Shown here piece by piece: positions 56,193 to 64,000 of a stretch of 64,000 nucleotides of DNA. The DNA is from Entomohabitans teleogrylli. GTDB taxonomy: Bacteria; Pseudomonadota; Gammaproteobacteria; Enterobacterales; Enterobacteriaceae. A program made the position numbers and the translations under genes. Below the pieces are notes generated by a model. The model was given only the letters and a program-made list of their open reading frames with translations, had not been told where the DNA came from and searched no databases. How positions within the stretch are numbered: position 1 is the first letter of the stretch; each line of letters begins with the position of its first letter. Location of the stretch: contig NZ_LLXO01000013.1 in NCBI RefSeq assembly GCF_001484765.1, positions 1-64,000 of the forward strand, read 5' to 3'.

Positions 56193-57434
56193 ATGGCTGA
56201 CTTCAGTCCTGTACGTCGTTTTGCGCGTATCGATCGTCTTCCCCCGTATGTATTCAACATTACCGCCGAGCTGAAAATGGCCGCCCGTCGTCGCGGCGAA
56301 GATATTATTGACTTCAGTATGGGGAACCCGGACGGCCCGACGCCGCCGCATATCGTGGAAAAATTGTGCACCGTGGCCCAGCGCCCGGACACCCATGGCT
56401 ATTCCACATCGCGCGGAATCCCACGTCTGCGCCGCGCCATTTCCCGCTGGTACCAGGATCGCTATCAGGTGGATATCAACCCGGAGAGCGAAGCGATTGT
56501 TACTATCGGCTCTAAAGAAGGGCTGGCGCACCTGATGCTGGCGACGCTTGATCATGGTGATACGGTTCTGGTGCCGAATCCCAGCTATCCGATCCATATC
56601 TACGGCGCGGTGATAGCCGGCGCCCAGGTACGTTCGGTGCCGCTGGTGGAAGGGGTGGATTTCTTCAATGAACTGGAGCGGGCAATTCGCGAAAGTTATC
56701 CAAAGCCGAAGATGATGATTCTTGGCTTCCCGTCCAATCCGACGGCCCAGTGCGTGGAGCTGGAATTTTTTGAGAAAGTGGTGGCGCTGGCGAAGCGTTA
56801 TGATGTGCTGGTGGTGCACGATCTGGCCTATGCCGATATCGTCTACGACGGCTGGAAAGCGCCTTCGATCATGCAGGTGCCGGGGGCGCGCGATGTGGCG
56901 GTGGAGTTCTTTACCCTGTCGAAAAGCTACAACATGGCCGGCTGGCGTATTGGCTTTATGGTGGGTAACCAGGAGCTGGTGAGCGCGCTGGCGCGTATTA
57001 AGAGTTATCACGATTACGGTACTTTTACGCCGCTGCAGGTGGCGGCTATCGCCGCGCTGGAAGGCGAACAGCAGTGCGTACGCGATATCGCCGAACAATA
57101 TAAACGTCGTCGCGATGTGCTGGTAAAAGGGCTGCATGAGGCGGGATGGATGGTCGAGCGCCCGAAAGCGTCCATGTATGTGTGGGCCAGAATCCCGGAA
57201 CCCTACGCCGCGATGGGGTCGCTGGAGTTCGCCAAAAAGCTCCTTCAGGAGGCGAAAGTGTGCGTATCGCCAGGGATTGGTTTTGGCGATTATGGGGATA
57301 CCCATGTGCGCTTTGCGCTGATAGAAAACAGCGATCGTATCCGCCAGGCGGTGCGCGGTATTAAGGCGATGTTCCGGGCCGATGGCCTGCTGCCGGGCCA
57401 CCAGAAATCAGCCGCCGAAGATCAGCCTGCGTAA
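56193..57434 (+). CDS. alaC: Glutamate-pyruvate aminotransferase AlaC
   Basis: PLP-dependent alanine transaminase, a main route for alanine synthesis from pyruvate and glutamate. The ATG at 56193 ([20 protein letters not shown]) has a CGAGGAAT site upstream and gives 413 residues. The PLP lysine is in [16 protein letters not shown] near residue 245, and NPTAQ and HDLAYADI are the other cofactor contacts. Downstream is a strong terminator shared with ypdK. Confidence 0.96.
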   Translation: MADFSPVRRFARIDRLPPYVFNITAELKMAARRRGEDIIDFSMGNPDGPTPPHIVEKLCTVAQRPDTHGYSTSRGIPRLRRAISRWYQDRYQVDINPESEAIVTIGSKEGLAHLMLATLDHGDTVLVPNPSYPIHIYGAVIAGAQVRSVPLVEGVDFFNELERAIRESYPKPKMMILGFPSNPTAQCVELEFFEKVVALAKRYDVLVVHDLAYADIVYDGWKAPSIMQVPGARDVAVEFFTLSKSYNMAGWRIGFMVGNQELVSALARIKSYHDYGTFTPLQVAAIAALEGEQQCVRDIAEQYKRRRDVLVKGLHEAGWMVERPKASMYVWARIPEPYAAMGSLEFAKKLLQEAKVCVSPGIGFGDYGDTHVRFALIENSDRIRQAVRGIKAMFRADGLLPGHQKSAAEDQPA

Positions 57435-57559
57435 ATGCCGGGAGAAGCCGTCAGGCTGCGGTGAAGTGCAAGACCAGTCTCAGGTTTGCTGCGAAGTTGA
57501 CCGATACCGATCGGAATATGAAGGGGAAAATCTATTTATTGATTGTCGGCCTTAAACCA

Positions 57560-57590
57560 CAAAGCCAAAAAACGCCGTTTTTTGGCTTTG
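57560..57590. terminator. Bidirectional terminator after alaC
   Basis: Perfect 15-base arms (CAAAGCCAAAAAACG and its complement) with one central base; A- and T-runs on the two arms. It separates alaC from ypdK. Confidence 0.85.
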
Positions 57591-57600
57591 TCGCTAACCG

Positions 57601-57624
57601 GACAGGAGCCAGCAGGCTCCTGTC
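57601..57624 (-). terminator. Hairpin downstream of ypdK
   Basis: Perfect 10-bp stem (GACAGGAGCC/GGCTCCTGTC) with a 4-base loop, 21 bases after the ypdK stop on the minus strand. It lacks its own T-run and may act with the next hairpin. Confidence 0.6.
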
Positions 57625-57645
57625 TTCTCTGGACCCGCTGCGAAA

Positions 57646-57726
57646 CTATTCCACCATCAGGAAGAATGTGCCCGCCCAGAGCAGCAGAATCACCGAGATT
57701 CCCATCAAAAAGTATTTCACGTTCAT
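57646..57726 (-). CDS. ypdK: Small membrane protein YpdK
   Basis: 26-residue protein, MNVKYFLMGISVILLLWAGT plus FFLMVE, which is a single hydrophobic helix and closely resembles E. coli YpdK, also found beside alaC. A CGGAGC ribosome-binding site precedes the ATG by 3-4 bases; a GTG two codons later is an alternative start. Function unknown. Followed by hairpins at 57601 and 57560. Confidence 0.8.
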   Translation of the reverse strand: MNVKYFLMGISVILLLWAGTFFLMVE

Positions 57727-58018
57727 TGCTCCGCGCCCGTTGAGGGCTGCTTTATCTGATTGTCTTCAGGGGATTGAGGTTTCCTGACTACGGATTCAGG
57801 GAAACTGAACGCCGCAGGGCCTGAATTCGCGGCTAATGTACCGCCAAACCCGGGGGGAAACAAGATATCCCACAGAATAGCTGCGTTAATTGTGTGTCTT
57901 TTCGTGAATTGTCAGAAAAGGTTAGATTAATTATAGCGTTGCGCGTTTTTCAACGATAAAAACCCCGCACCGCCAGGGATTACCATGCGCGGCGCCGGGC
58001 GGGTCGCAAAACAGCCGG
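57727..58018. other. Non-coding region between ypdK and hybG
   Basis: I see no further gene. The right end (about 57959-58000) has a GC-rich, imperfectly paired stretch that, read on the minus strand, ends in GGGGTTTTTA and may be the hyb operon terminator. The left part should hold the ypdK promoter. Confidence 0.4.
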
Positions 58019-58276
58019 TCAATCTTGCAACCAGGCCTCGCCGGTCACGCTGCGCAGTGCATCCAGCATTTCGGTCGCTTCCTGCTCATCGAGAATGCTC
58101 ATGGCGAACCCGACATGCACCAGCACCCAGCGGTCGAGTAAATCCGCCGGGGCATCGCCGTCCTCACAGACCAGCGAAATATTCACCTGGCGCTTGATAC
58201 CGTTGACTTCGACCGTGGCGGGATGATCAATACTTTCCCCGATGGCGATAATTTTTCCGGGCACACCCAGACACAT
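58019..58276 (-). CDS. hybG: Hydrogenase-2 maturation chaperone HybG
   Basis: HypC/HybG-family chaperone (85 residues) that carries the Fe(CN)2CO moiety with HypD and delivers it to the large-subunit precursor HybC. The essential N-terminal Cys is present (MCLGVPGK), along with [15 protein letters not shown]. It is the last gene of this hyb operon, 36 bases after hybE. In E. coli hybF (a HypA-type nickel chaperone) lies between hybE and hybG; there is no room for it here. Confidence 0.92.
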   Translation of the reverse strand: MCLGVPGKIIAIGESIDHPATVEVNGIKRQVNISLVCEDGDAPADLLDRWVLVHVGFAMSILDEQEATEMLDALRSVTGEAWLQD

Positions 58277-58312
58277 ACCTGTACCTCTACATCTTGTTTT
58301 CTGAAAAGCCCG

Positions 58313-58801
58313 TCAGGCGACTTTACCGCGCAGTAGCGCGCGCCGGCTGGCGTTCACCGCCGGCGGCTCTTCGCGTACCGGCAGAGAAAGCGCCAGAGTG
58401 ACACTATTTTCCGCCAGCGCCAGCGCCTGTTCCGCGCTGAGATGCGCATCAAGGGGCGACATTAGCGAGCAGGCCAGGTAGTGGAGACCGGCCATCTCGC
58501 CGACCCGGAATGCCAGATTTCCGGTGGGAAATTCCAGACCAATTCGTTCGCCGACCGGGCGCCGCGGCCACTGCTGCCCGGGGCCGGGCAGCACCATCAA
58601 TTCCATCATCCACGGTGTCAGCATCGCGCCGAACCACTGATCTTCATAAACCCGAAAGCCGCAGGCTCTCACCGGGATATGGCGACGATAAAACGGTAGG
58701 TCCGCCATATTTTGCCGGGCGACCTGCAGAAACTGGGCTTCAAGCAGCGCCGCAGGGGAGATTTCATGGCCGGTAATGTCATGGATCAGTTCGCTGCACA
58801 T
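58313..58801 (-). CDS. hybE: Hydrogenase-2 chaperone HybE
   Basis: Chaperone thought to bind the Tat signal of HybO and hold the small subunit until assembly is complete. The 162 residues match the family: FLQVARQNMADLPF, VRACGFRVYEDQWFGAMLTPWMM, LEFPTGNLAFRVGE and the C-terminal SRRALLRGK. The start overlaps the end of hybD by 16 bases. Confidence 0.9.
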   Translation of the reverse strand: MCSELIHDITGHEISPAALLEAQFLQVARQNMADLPFYRRHIPVRACGFRVYEDQWFGAMLTPWMMELMVLPGPGQQWPRRPVGERIGLEFPTGNLAFRVGEMAGLHYLACSLMSPLDAHLSAEQALALAENSVTLALSLPVREEPPAVNASRRALLRGKVA

Positions 58802-59286
58802 ACTTCCTCCTTGCGGGCGACAGCGGACATGCCGTGGCTTTCCAGAATACGTAGCGTTTCGCGCAGCGCGACCTCCATCGCCTGGAGAGCCGTAGGGGTC
58901 AGCGTCATTCCCGGCGCCAGCGAGGCCGGTTCGATGCCGATCAGCACCAGTTTACGGGGAAATTCCCCGGTCATTTTCAGCGCCATCAGTACGTCCGCCA
59001 GCCCCAACTGGTGCGGGGATATTTTGCGCGTGAACAGCGCCGGCACGTCGCCGTCTTCAAGAATAAAGACGCTTCCGGCTTCCTGATGGCTCTGCACGGC
59101 GTCAATAACAATCAGTAAATCCCGACTGGCCATGGCGTCCAGCAACTCCATACCGGAGGTACCGCCGTCCAGCAGCTCGACGTCGGGCGGGAAGGCGAAG
59201 CGCTGTTCCAGCGCTTCAATCGCTCTTACCCCGACGCCTTCATCGCTGAGCAACAGATTGCCAATTCCCAGTAACAGCGTATTCAT
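58786..59286 (-). CDS. hybD: Hydrogenase-2 maturation protease HybD
   Basis: Endopeptidase that removes the C-terminal peptide of HybC after nickel insertion. The 166 residues show the nickel-sensing residues: Glu16 in LLSDEGVGVRA, Asp in LLIVIDAVQ near residue 62, and His in SPHQLGLAD near 93. Two bases separate it from hybC. Confidence 0.95.
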   Translation of the reverse strand: MNTLLLGIGNLLLSDEGVGVRAIEALEQRFAFPPDVELLDGGTSGMELLDAMASRDLLIVIDAVQSHQEAGSVFILEDGDVPALFTRKISPHQLGLADVLMALKMTGEFPRKLVLIGIEPASLAPGMTLTPTALQAMEVALRETLRILESHGMSAVARKEEVCAAN

Positions 59287-59288
59287 TA

Positions 59289-60989
59289 TTACAGGACCTT
59301 CACTTTGCTGAGGGTTTTCCCGGTCAGATCCACCATATGCACTGCGCAGGACATGCAGGGATCGAACGAGTGGATGGTGCGTACCACTTCCAGCGGTTTT
59401 TCTGGATCGTCCACCGGCGTACCGATAAGCGATCTTTCATAGGGGCCCGGTTCGTCGTTGAAGTTGCGCGGGCCTGCGTTCCAGGTGGAGGGCACCACCG
59501 CCTGGTAGTTGGCAATCTTACCGTCCTTGATAACGATAAAGTGCGACAGCATGCCGCGCGAGGCTTCCTCGAACCCGACGCCGCGGATCTCTCCGGCCGG
59601 AAACTCGGGTTTGATAAAGGCTTCAGTATCGCCGCGACCGATATTGTCGATCAGCAACTGGTACTGTTCGCTCAGGGAGTCCTGGAGTACGCCGGTGCGC
59701 ACCGCGCGGCCGAGAATGCGTCCCCAGGTGGACTGCAACTGCTCTGTGGTTAGCGCTTCGCCGGTCAGAGTCTGGAACAGGGCGCTCATGCCGTTATAGT
59801 GTCTGAGAGTGCCGTCGTGTTTTGCCGCAAGGCCGCACAGCAGCCAGGCCAGCGGTCCCACTTCCACCGGTTTGCCGTAGAAGGTGGGCGCTTTAACCCA
59901 CGAGTATTTACCGTCCTCTTCCCAGCCGGTGTAGTTTGGCCGGGTTTCGCCCTGCCAGGGTTTCTGCGGCTCGTCATCTTTATACCAGGCGTGCTTACCG
60001 CTTTCTTCTATACCGTCGATCAGATAAGCGTCGTTATGGCTGGCGATCGGCCGGAAGGTTGAGAAGTCCACGCCCTGCATGTAGCCGCCCGGCAGGCGGA
60101 AAGTTTCGCCTTTACGGTCGACCGGCAGTTCCGGTACCGCCAGATAGTGATCGGCGGCCTGGCCGAGCTTCAGCCATTCCGGGTAGCTGGCGGCGAAGAT
60201 CACCGCATCCGGCTTATAAACCTGCTCAACGAAATCGCCGAGGCGATCGATAAAGGATTTCACATACATCAGGCGCTCAAGATTGAGCACGCTCGGGGCG
60301 TCGAGATTGATAGGGTTGGCGACGCCGCCTACCGCGAGGTTCTGGATATGCGGCGTTTTGCCGCCCAGAATCGCCACAATGCGGTTGGCATCGCGCTGGC
60401 ACTCCAGCGCCTGCAGGTAGTGGGCGACGGCGATCAGGTTCACTTCCGGGGAAAGTTTCATCTCGCGATGGCCCCAGTAGCCGTTGGCGAAGATCCCCAA
60501 CTGGCCGCTATCCACCAGCGCCTGGATGCGCTGCTTCACCTTAGTGAATTCCATCGAACTGTTCAGCGACCAGCTGGATACCCCTTTCAGCATCGCTTCG
60601 GCTTTGTCCGGATCGGCCTGCAGCGCCGAGGTGATGTCCACCCAGTCCAGCGCCGACAGTTGATAGAAATGCACGATGTGGTCGTGAATCTGGTGAGCGG
60701 CGAGAATCAGGTTACGGATGTACTGAGCGTTAACCGGAATCTCCATTTTCAGCGCGTTTTCCACGGCGCGCACCGAGGCGATGGCGTGAACAGTGGTGCA
60801 GACTCCGCAGATACGCTGCAGGATAATCCACGCGTCTCTGGGGTCATGCCCGCGGACAATTTCCTCCATGCCGCGCCACATGGTGCCGGAGGACCAGGCC
60901 TTGACCACTTTTCCCTGTTCTATTTCACAGTCGATCCGCAGATGGCCTTCGATACGGGTGATGGGATCAATAGTGATACGTTGACTCAT
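59289..60989 (-). CDS. hybC: [NiFe]-hydrogenase-2 large subunit HybC
   Basis: Catalytic subunit with the Ni-Fe active site, facing the periplasm; oxidises H2 for respiration. The 566 residues contain RICGVCTTVHA with Cys61 and Cys64, and the C-terminal DPCMSCAVH with Cys545 and Cys548. The HybD cleavage is expected after His551, removing 15 residues starting MVDLTG. It lacks its own signal peptide and is exported with HybO. Starts in an ATGA overlap with hybB. Confidence 0.97.
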   Translation of the reverse strand: MSQRITIDPITRIEGHLRIDCEIEQGKVVKAWSSGTMWRGMEEIVRGHDPRDAWIILQRICGVCTTVHAIASVRAVENALKMEIPVNAQYIRNLILAAHQIHDHIVHFYQLSALDWVDITSALQADPDKAEAMLKGVSSWSLNSSMEFTKVKQRIQALVDSGQLGIFANGYWGHREMKLSPEVNLIAVAHYLQALECQRDANRIVAILGGKTPHIQNLAVGGVANPINLDAPSVLNLERLMYVKSFIDRLGDFVEQVYKPDAVIFAASYPEWLKLGQAADHYLAVPELPVDRKGETFRLPGGYMQGVDFSTFRPIASHNDAYLIDGIEESGKHAWYKDDEPQKPWQGETRPNYTGWEEDGKYSWVKAPTFYGKPVEVGPLAWLLCGLAAKHDGTLRHYNGMSALFQTLTGEALTTEQLQSTWGRILGRAVRTGVLQDSLSEQYQLLIDNIGRGDTEAFIKPEFPAGEIRGVGFEEASRGMLSHFIVIKDGKIANYQAVVPSTWNAGPRNFNDEPGPYERSLIGTPVDDPEKPLEVVRTIHSFDPCMSCAVHMVDLTGKTLSKVKVL

Positions 60990-62170
60990 GGTGTTACCTC
61001 ATCCTGTTGTGACGCTTTGCGGTCCGGTTGCGCAGGTAAAATTGGCAGTAAACGAATAATCAGAATGTACGCGACAATCTCAATGGCGACGAAACCAATT
61101 GAAATCAGCAATTCGCTGGCGCTCGGGAAGTAGTGATAGCCATTACCCGGATCGTAAGCGATCAGCGAGTAGTTCATACGCCACAGCGCGGCGCCCAGCA
61201 GCAGCGACAGCGCGCTGATGAACAGCGCCCGGGCGCTACTCTGGCTCAGCGGGCTGTGCAGAAGCGCCAGCGGTATGATCAGCAGGCTGAGCTCCGCCAG
61301 GAACATCCACGTGTAGAGATCGCCGACAAATACCAGCGGCAGCTTGCCGTTAATCACGATTTCGCCGATGCGTACAATTACAAACAGCCACAGCATTACT
61401 TTGATGACGTTACTCAGTTTGCGGAACAGCGGTGTTTCATCCATCGACACGGTGTTGGTGGCTTTCAGCAGCGAACCTTCAAAAATAACGATTGAGAAGC
61501 CCATCAGGAACGCGGTGAACAGCGAGAACAGCGGCAACAGTTCATAGCTCTGCCACAGCGGATGCACCTTGTAGCCCGCGACCATCATCAGCGATCCCAT
61601 GGACGACTGGTGCATGGACGGCAACAGCGCGCCGAGGCTGATGATAAACAGCATCATACCGTTCAGGCGGCGCAGGGGCACTTTCCAGCCCAGCCTTTCC
61701 AGCAGCGCCGGGAGAATTTCCAGGCTCATCACGCCGATATAGATAGTCATACACACCGCGGTTTCAAAGAGCACCGAGTTAGTATTGAAATAGCCCGGCA
61801 TAAAGAAGTGCGGCAGGTTCCAGTAACGCCCCATATCGATGGTAATCGACAGGCCGCCAAGGGAATAACCGAACAGACTGGCGAGCAGGGCAGGGCGCAC
61901 CAGATCGTGATATTCGCCGCGGTTGAATACATACACCGCCCAGGCCAGCGCCCAGCCGCCGCAGGCGAAGCCGGTGCCGATCAGCAGATCGAAGGCGATC
62001 CAGATCCCCCAGGGATACCCGCCGTTGAGATCGGTGACATCTCCCAGACCGATGACCAGGCGTTTGGCGATCAGCAGCAAACAGATCACGGCGATAGGCG
62101 CTAAAATCCTGATGCTCAGCGTGAACAGCTTACCGCCAACCGGGCGCAGCACATGCGCATGATCACTCAT
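60986..62170 (-). CDS. hybB: Hydrogenase-2 membrane subunit HybB
   Basis: NrfD-like integral membrane protein of 394 residues with about ten transmembrane helices, lacking haem ligands typical of cytochrome b types. It links HybOCA to the menaquinone pool and can support proton-coupled electron transfer. It overlaps hybA by 8 bases at its start and hybC at its stop. Confidence 0.95.
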   Translation of the reverse strand: MSDHAHVLRPVGGKLFTLSIRILAPIAVICLLLIAKRLVIGLGDVTDLNGGYPWGIWIAFDLLIGTGFACGGWALAWAVYVFNRGEYHDLVRPALLASLFGYSLGGLSITIDMGRYWNLPHFFMPGYFNTNSVLFETAVCMTIYIGVMSLEILPALLERLGWKVPLRRLNGMMLFIISLGALLPSMHQSSMGSLMMVAGYKVHPLWQSYELLPLFSLFTAFLMGFSIVIFEGSLLKATNTVSMDETPLFRKLSNVIKVMLWLFVIVRIGEIVINGKLPLVFVGDLYTWMFLAELSLLIIPLALLHSPLSQSSARALFISALSLLLGAALWRMNYSLIAYDPGNGYHYFPSASELLISIGFVAIEIVAYILIIRLLPILPAQPDRKASQQDEVTP

Positions 62171-63173
62171 GGCCGTCCTCCTTATGGGAATTATCGTGTC
62201 CGTTCTTTTTGCTGTTGCGTCGTACCAGCCAGGTGATGCCTACCAGCGCGGCGGCGGGTAATACCATGCCCTTATACAGCGTGTGCTGAACGTGTTCCGA
62301 ACGGGCGCCGGTGGCCAGCGGATCCAGCGCCGGCAAGCCAAAATGTTCAAACTTAACGCCGGAGAGCACCAGTACCTGGGTACCGCCGCCCTCGGTTTCG
62401 CCGTAAATGTGCGGTTGATATTCGGCAACCGGGTGCAGGTAGACATCGCTGCCGCCGACCCGCTGGCGCGGGTAGGGATATTCGCTGCCGGCCTGCTGCG
62501 CCAGACGTTTCTTCGCCTCTGCCAGTAGCTCTTCCCGGGTGCCGTAGATGACCGCCCCGGTAGGGCAGACTTCGGTACAGCCCGGCAGTTCGCCTTTATC
62601 GAGTCGCTCAATGCCTTTCTGGTTACACAACTCGCATTTGTGGATGTAGCCAAAGGGGTTGTCGTAATCGTATTTGGGGACGTTGAACGGGCAGGCCACC
62701 ATGCAGTAGCGGCAGCCAGTACAGATTGAAGGATCGTAGGTGACGATACCGGTTTTGGGATTCTTTTTGAGCGCCGAAACCGGACAGGCGGACACACAGT
62801 TGGGATCCACGCAGTGCATGCACTGCTTTTTAATGAACGCGTAGCCGTCCTGCTCCTGGTTCTTGTGCGTGCCGTCGCCGCTGCGCCAGATCTGAATAAT
62901 ATTGTTGGTATAGGGGCTCAGCTTGTCGTTGACCGACCAGGTACTGTCGCCGTTCGCATAAGTATCCGCCCGGTGTTCATTGGCTACCGGATGGTTGATT
63001 TGTTGGCATTTGGTCACGCACGCCTGGCAACCTACACATAGCGTGGAGTCAAATAGCATACCGAGGGCGCCAGGAATGGGCGGCTTATTTGCTGCGGCCC
63101 CCTGGGCTGCGGGCGTTATTCCCGCCAGTAGCATCCCGCCTGACGCGATTTTAACGAAGTTCCGCCTGTTCAA
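62163..63173 (-). CDS. hybA: Hydrogenase-2 iron-sulfur protein HybA
   Basis: Periplasmic ferredoxin-like subunit that carries electrons between HybO and HybB. The 336 residues begin with a Tat signal ([12 protein letters not shown]) and contain [4Fe-4S] motifs [11 protein letters not shown] near 46, [14 protein letters not shown] near 117, [12 protein letters not shown] near 150 and CELCNQKG...CTEVCP near 182. A C-terminal membrane anchor ([14 protein letters not shown]) lies near residue 315. The start overlaps the hybO stop (ATGA). Confidence 0.96.
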   Translation of the reverse strand: MNRRNFVKIASGGMLLAGITPAAQGAAANKPPIPGALGMLFDSTLCVGCQACVTKCQQINHPVANEHRADTYANGDSTWSVNDKLSPYTNNIIQIWRSGDGTHKNQEQDGYAFIKKQCMHCVDPNCVSACPVSALKKNPKTGIVTYDPSICTGCRYCMVACPFNVPKYDYDNPFGYIHKCELCNQKGIERLDKGELPGCTEVCPTGAVIYGTREELLAEAKKRLAQQAGSEYPYPRQRVGGSDVYLHPVAEYQPHIYGETEGGGTQVLVLSGVKFEHFGLPALDPLATGARSEHVQHTLYKGMVLPAAALVGITWLVRRNSKKNGHDNSHKEDGHE

Positions 63174-64000
63174 TGCCGATCCTCCCGTTTTTCCGGAGTC
63201 TCTTCATGGCCTTGCGGGCGACCAAGTCGTTTGACCGCCATGATACTGACACCGCCAACGGCGCCAACAACCGCTCCCAGCAGGCCTACCGCAGTTAAAG
63301 AAACTTTGCCGCCTTCGATACGGTTCACCTCCGGCACCTGAGCGCGCGGAGTCGGCTGTTGGACTTCCGCCAACTGGAAGATGCCTTTCTTAAAGGCAAT
63401 GTTCTCTTCGTTACAGCCATAACAGGGGTGACCGATGCCGACCGGCCAGATACCGCCGCCGACATCGCAGAATTCCAGAGTGGAACAGTTACCGTAGGTT
63501 TCCGGGCCTTTGCAGCCGAGGTGGAACAGGCACCAGCCCTGGCGGTGCCCCTCATCGCCGAACTCGCGGGCGAAACGACCGGCGTCAAAATGTGGGCGGC
63601 GTTCGCAGTTTTCGTGAATTAAACGCTCATAGGCGAACAGCGGACGGTTTTTGCTATCCAGTTTCGGCGCCCGGTTGAAGGTAATGACGTGAGCGACGGT
63701 GGCCAGGAAGTTGTGGGGGTTAGGCGGGCAGCCAGGAATGTTAATGACCGGAATATCGGGGATCACTTCCTGGAGCGACACGGCGCCGGTAGGGTTGCTG
63801 CCGCTGGCCGGTACCCCGCCCCAGGCGGAACAGGAGCCAATGGCGATCACCGCGGCCGCGCCAGCGGCGGCTTCCCTGATGTGTTCTGAAATAGGCTTAC
63901 CGGCGACCATACAGTAGATGCCGCCATCCTTCATCGGGATTGAGCCATCCACGACCAGAACATATTTGCCTTTGTAGCGCTCTATGGCGTGGTGTTTGTT
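63170..64000 (-). CDS. hybO: [NiFe]-hydrogenase-2 small subunit HybO (5' end outside window)
   Basis: Small subunit with three iron-sulfur clusters that takes electrons from HybC. Only the C-terminal 276 residues are in the window; the Tat signal and first cluster ligands are beyond position 64000. Visible ligands include [44 protein letters not shown] and [12 protein letters not shown]-terminal membrane helix (about the last 45-20 residues, [19 protein letters not shown]) anchors it. First gene of the hyb operon; its promoter is outside the window. Confidence 0.95.
   Translation of the reverse strand, partial: NKHHAIERYKGKYVLVVDGSIPMKDGGIYCMVAGKPISEHIREAAAGAAAVIAIGSCSAWGGVPASGSNPTGAVSLQEVIPDIPVINIPGCPPNPHNFLATVAHVITFNRAPKLDSKNRPLFAYERLIHENCERRPHFDAGRFAREFGDEGHRQGWCLFHLGCKGPETYGNCSTLEFCDVGGGIWPVGIGHPCYGCNEENIAFKKGIFQLAEVQQPTPRAQVPEVNRIEGGKVSLTAVGLLGAVVGAVGGVSIMAVKRLGRPQGHEETPEKREDRH

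Noticed and set aside
56172-57401. 409-residue minus-strand frame opposite alaC
   Set aside because: Same reason: biased composition, no family resemblance, complete overlap with a certain gene.
60147-61133. 328-residue plus-strand frame opposite hybC
   Set aside because: Shadow of hybC; no ribosome-binding site, no known domain.

Overview
The window is a stretch of an enterobacterial (Enterobacteriaceae) chromosome. Nearly every protein reads as a close homologue of an Escherichia coli K-12 protein, and most of the gene order (tktB-talA-maeB; hemF-amiA; cysPUWAM; crr-ptsI-ptsH-cysK-cysZ-zipA-ligA; the xap locus; gltX with its tRNA genes; nupC-mntH; glk; alaC) follows E. coli map order. It is not E. 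coli itself. The nap operon sits beside nudK without ccm genes, the eut, murQP and pdxK loci are absent from their E. coli positions, an ipdC gene (known from Enterobacter and its relatives) is present but broken, and a hydrogenase-2 (hyb) operon lies next to alaC. I would place it in a non-Escherichia genus of the family and cannot name the species from the sequence alone.

Layout. 0.2-6.3 kb: nap promoter and the periplasmic nitrate reductase operon napFDAGHBC. 6.3-13.8 kb: nudK, ypfG, tktB-talA and maeB (central carbon metabolism). 13.8-19 kb: hemF, amiA, ypeA, a ygiW-like gene, yfeZ, yfeY, yfeX. 19-24.4 kb: sulfate/thiosulfate uptake cysPUWA, cysM and yfeK. 24.5-29.5 kb: the PTS genes crr-ptsI-ptsH, then cysK and cysZ. 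29.7-33.2 kb: zipA, ligA, ypeB. 33.2-39.8 kb: yfeH, yfeR, yfeN and the xanthosine locus xapA-xapB-xapX-xapR. 39.8-43.5 kb: tRNA-Lys and three tRNA-Val genes, gltX, yfeD, yfeC and two tRNA-Ala genes. 43.7-49.2 kb: pdeA, nupC, mntH, ypeC. 49.4-57.7 kb: an aldo/keto reductase, the ipdC pseudogene, yfeO, glk, a ybiU-like dioxygenase, alaC and the tiny ypdK. 58-64 kb: hyb operon on the minus strand (hybO-A-B-C-D-E-G; hybO runs off the window).

Functionally the window combines anaerobic respiration (Nap and Hyb), sulfur assimilation into cysteine (CysPUWA uptake, CysZ, CysK, CysM), PTS sugar uptake and glucokinase, and nucleoside salvage (XapAB, NupC). Several regulatory sites can be read directly: an FNR/NarP-type arrangement before napF, a CRP site and Mlc operator before ptsH, a MntR box before mntH, a possible Cra site before glk, and strong stable-RNA promoters before both tRNA clusters.

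I found no CRISPR array, prophage, insertion sequence, toxin-antitoxin pair or recognisable new multi-gene system. The most unusual item is a degenerate copy of the tRNA-Lys 3' end whose T-arm is split by a 65-bp insert (39.8-39.9 kb), followed by the twice-disabled ipdC and several strong inverted repeats in leaders (cysP, xapA, ligA).
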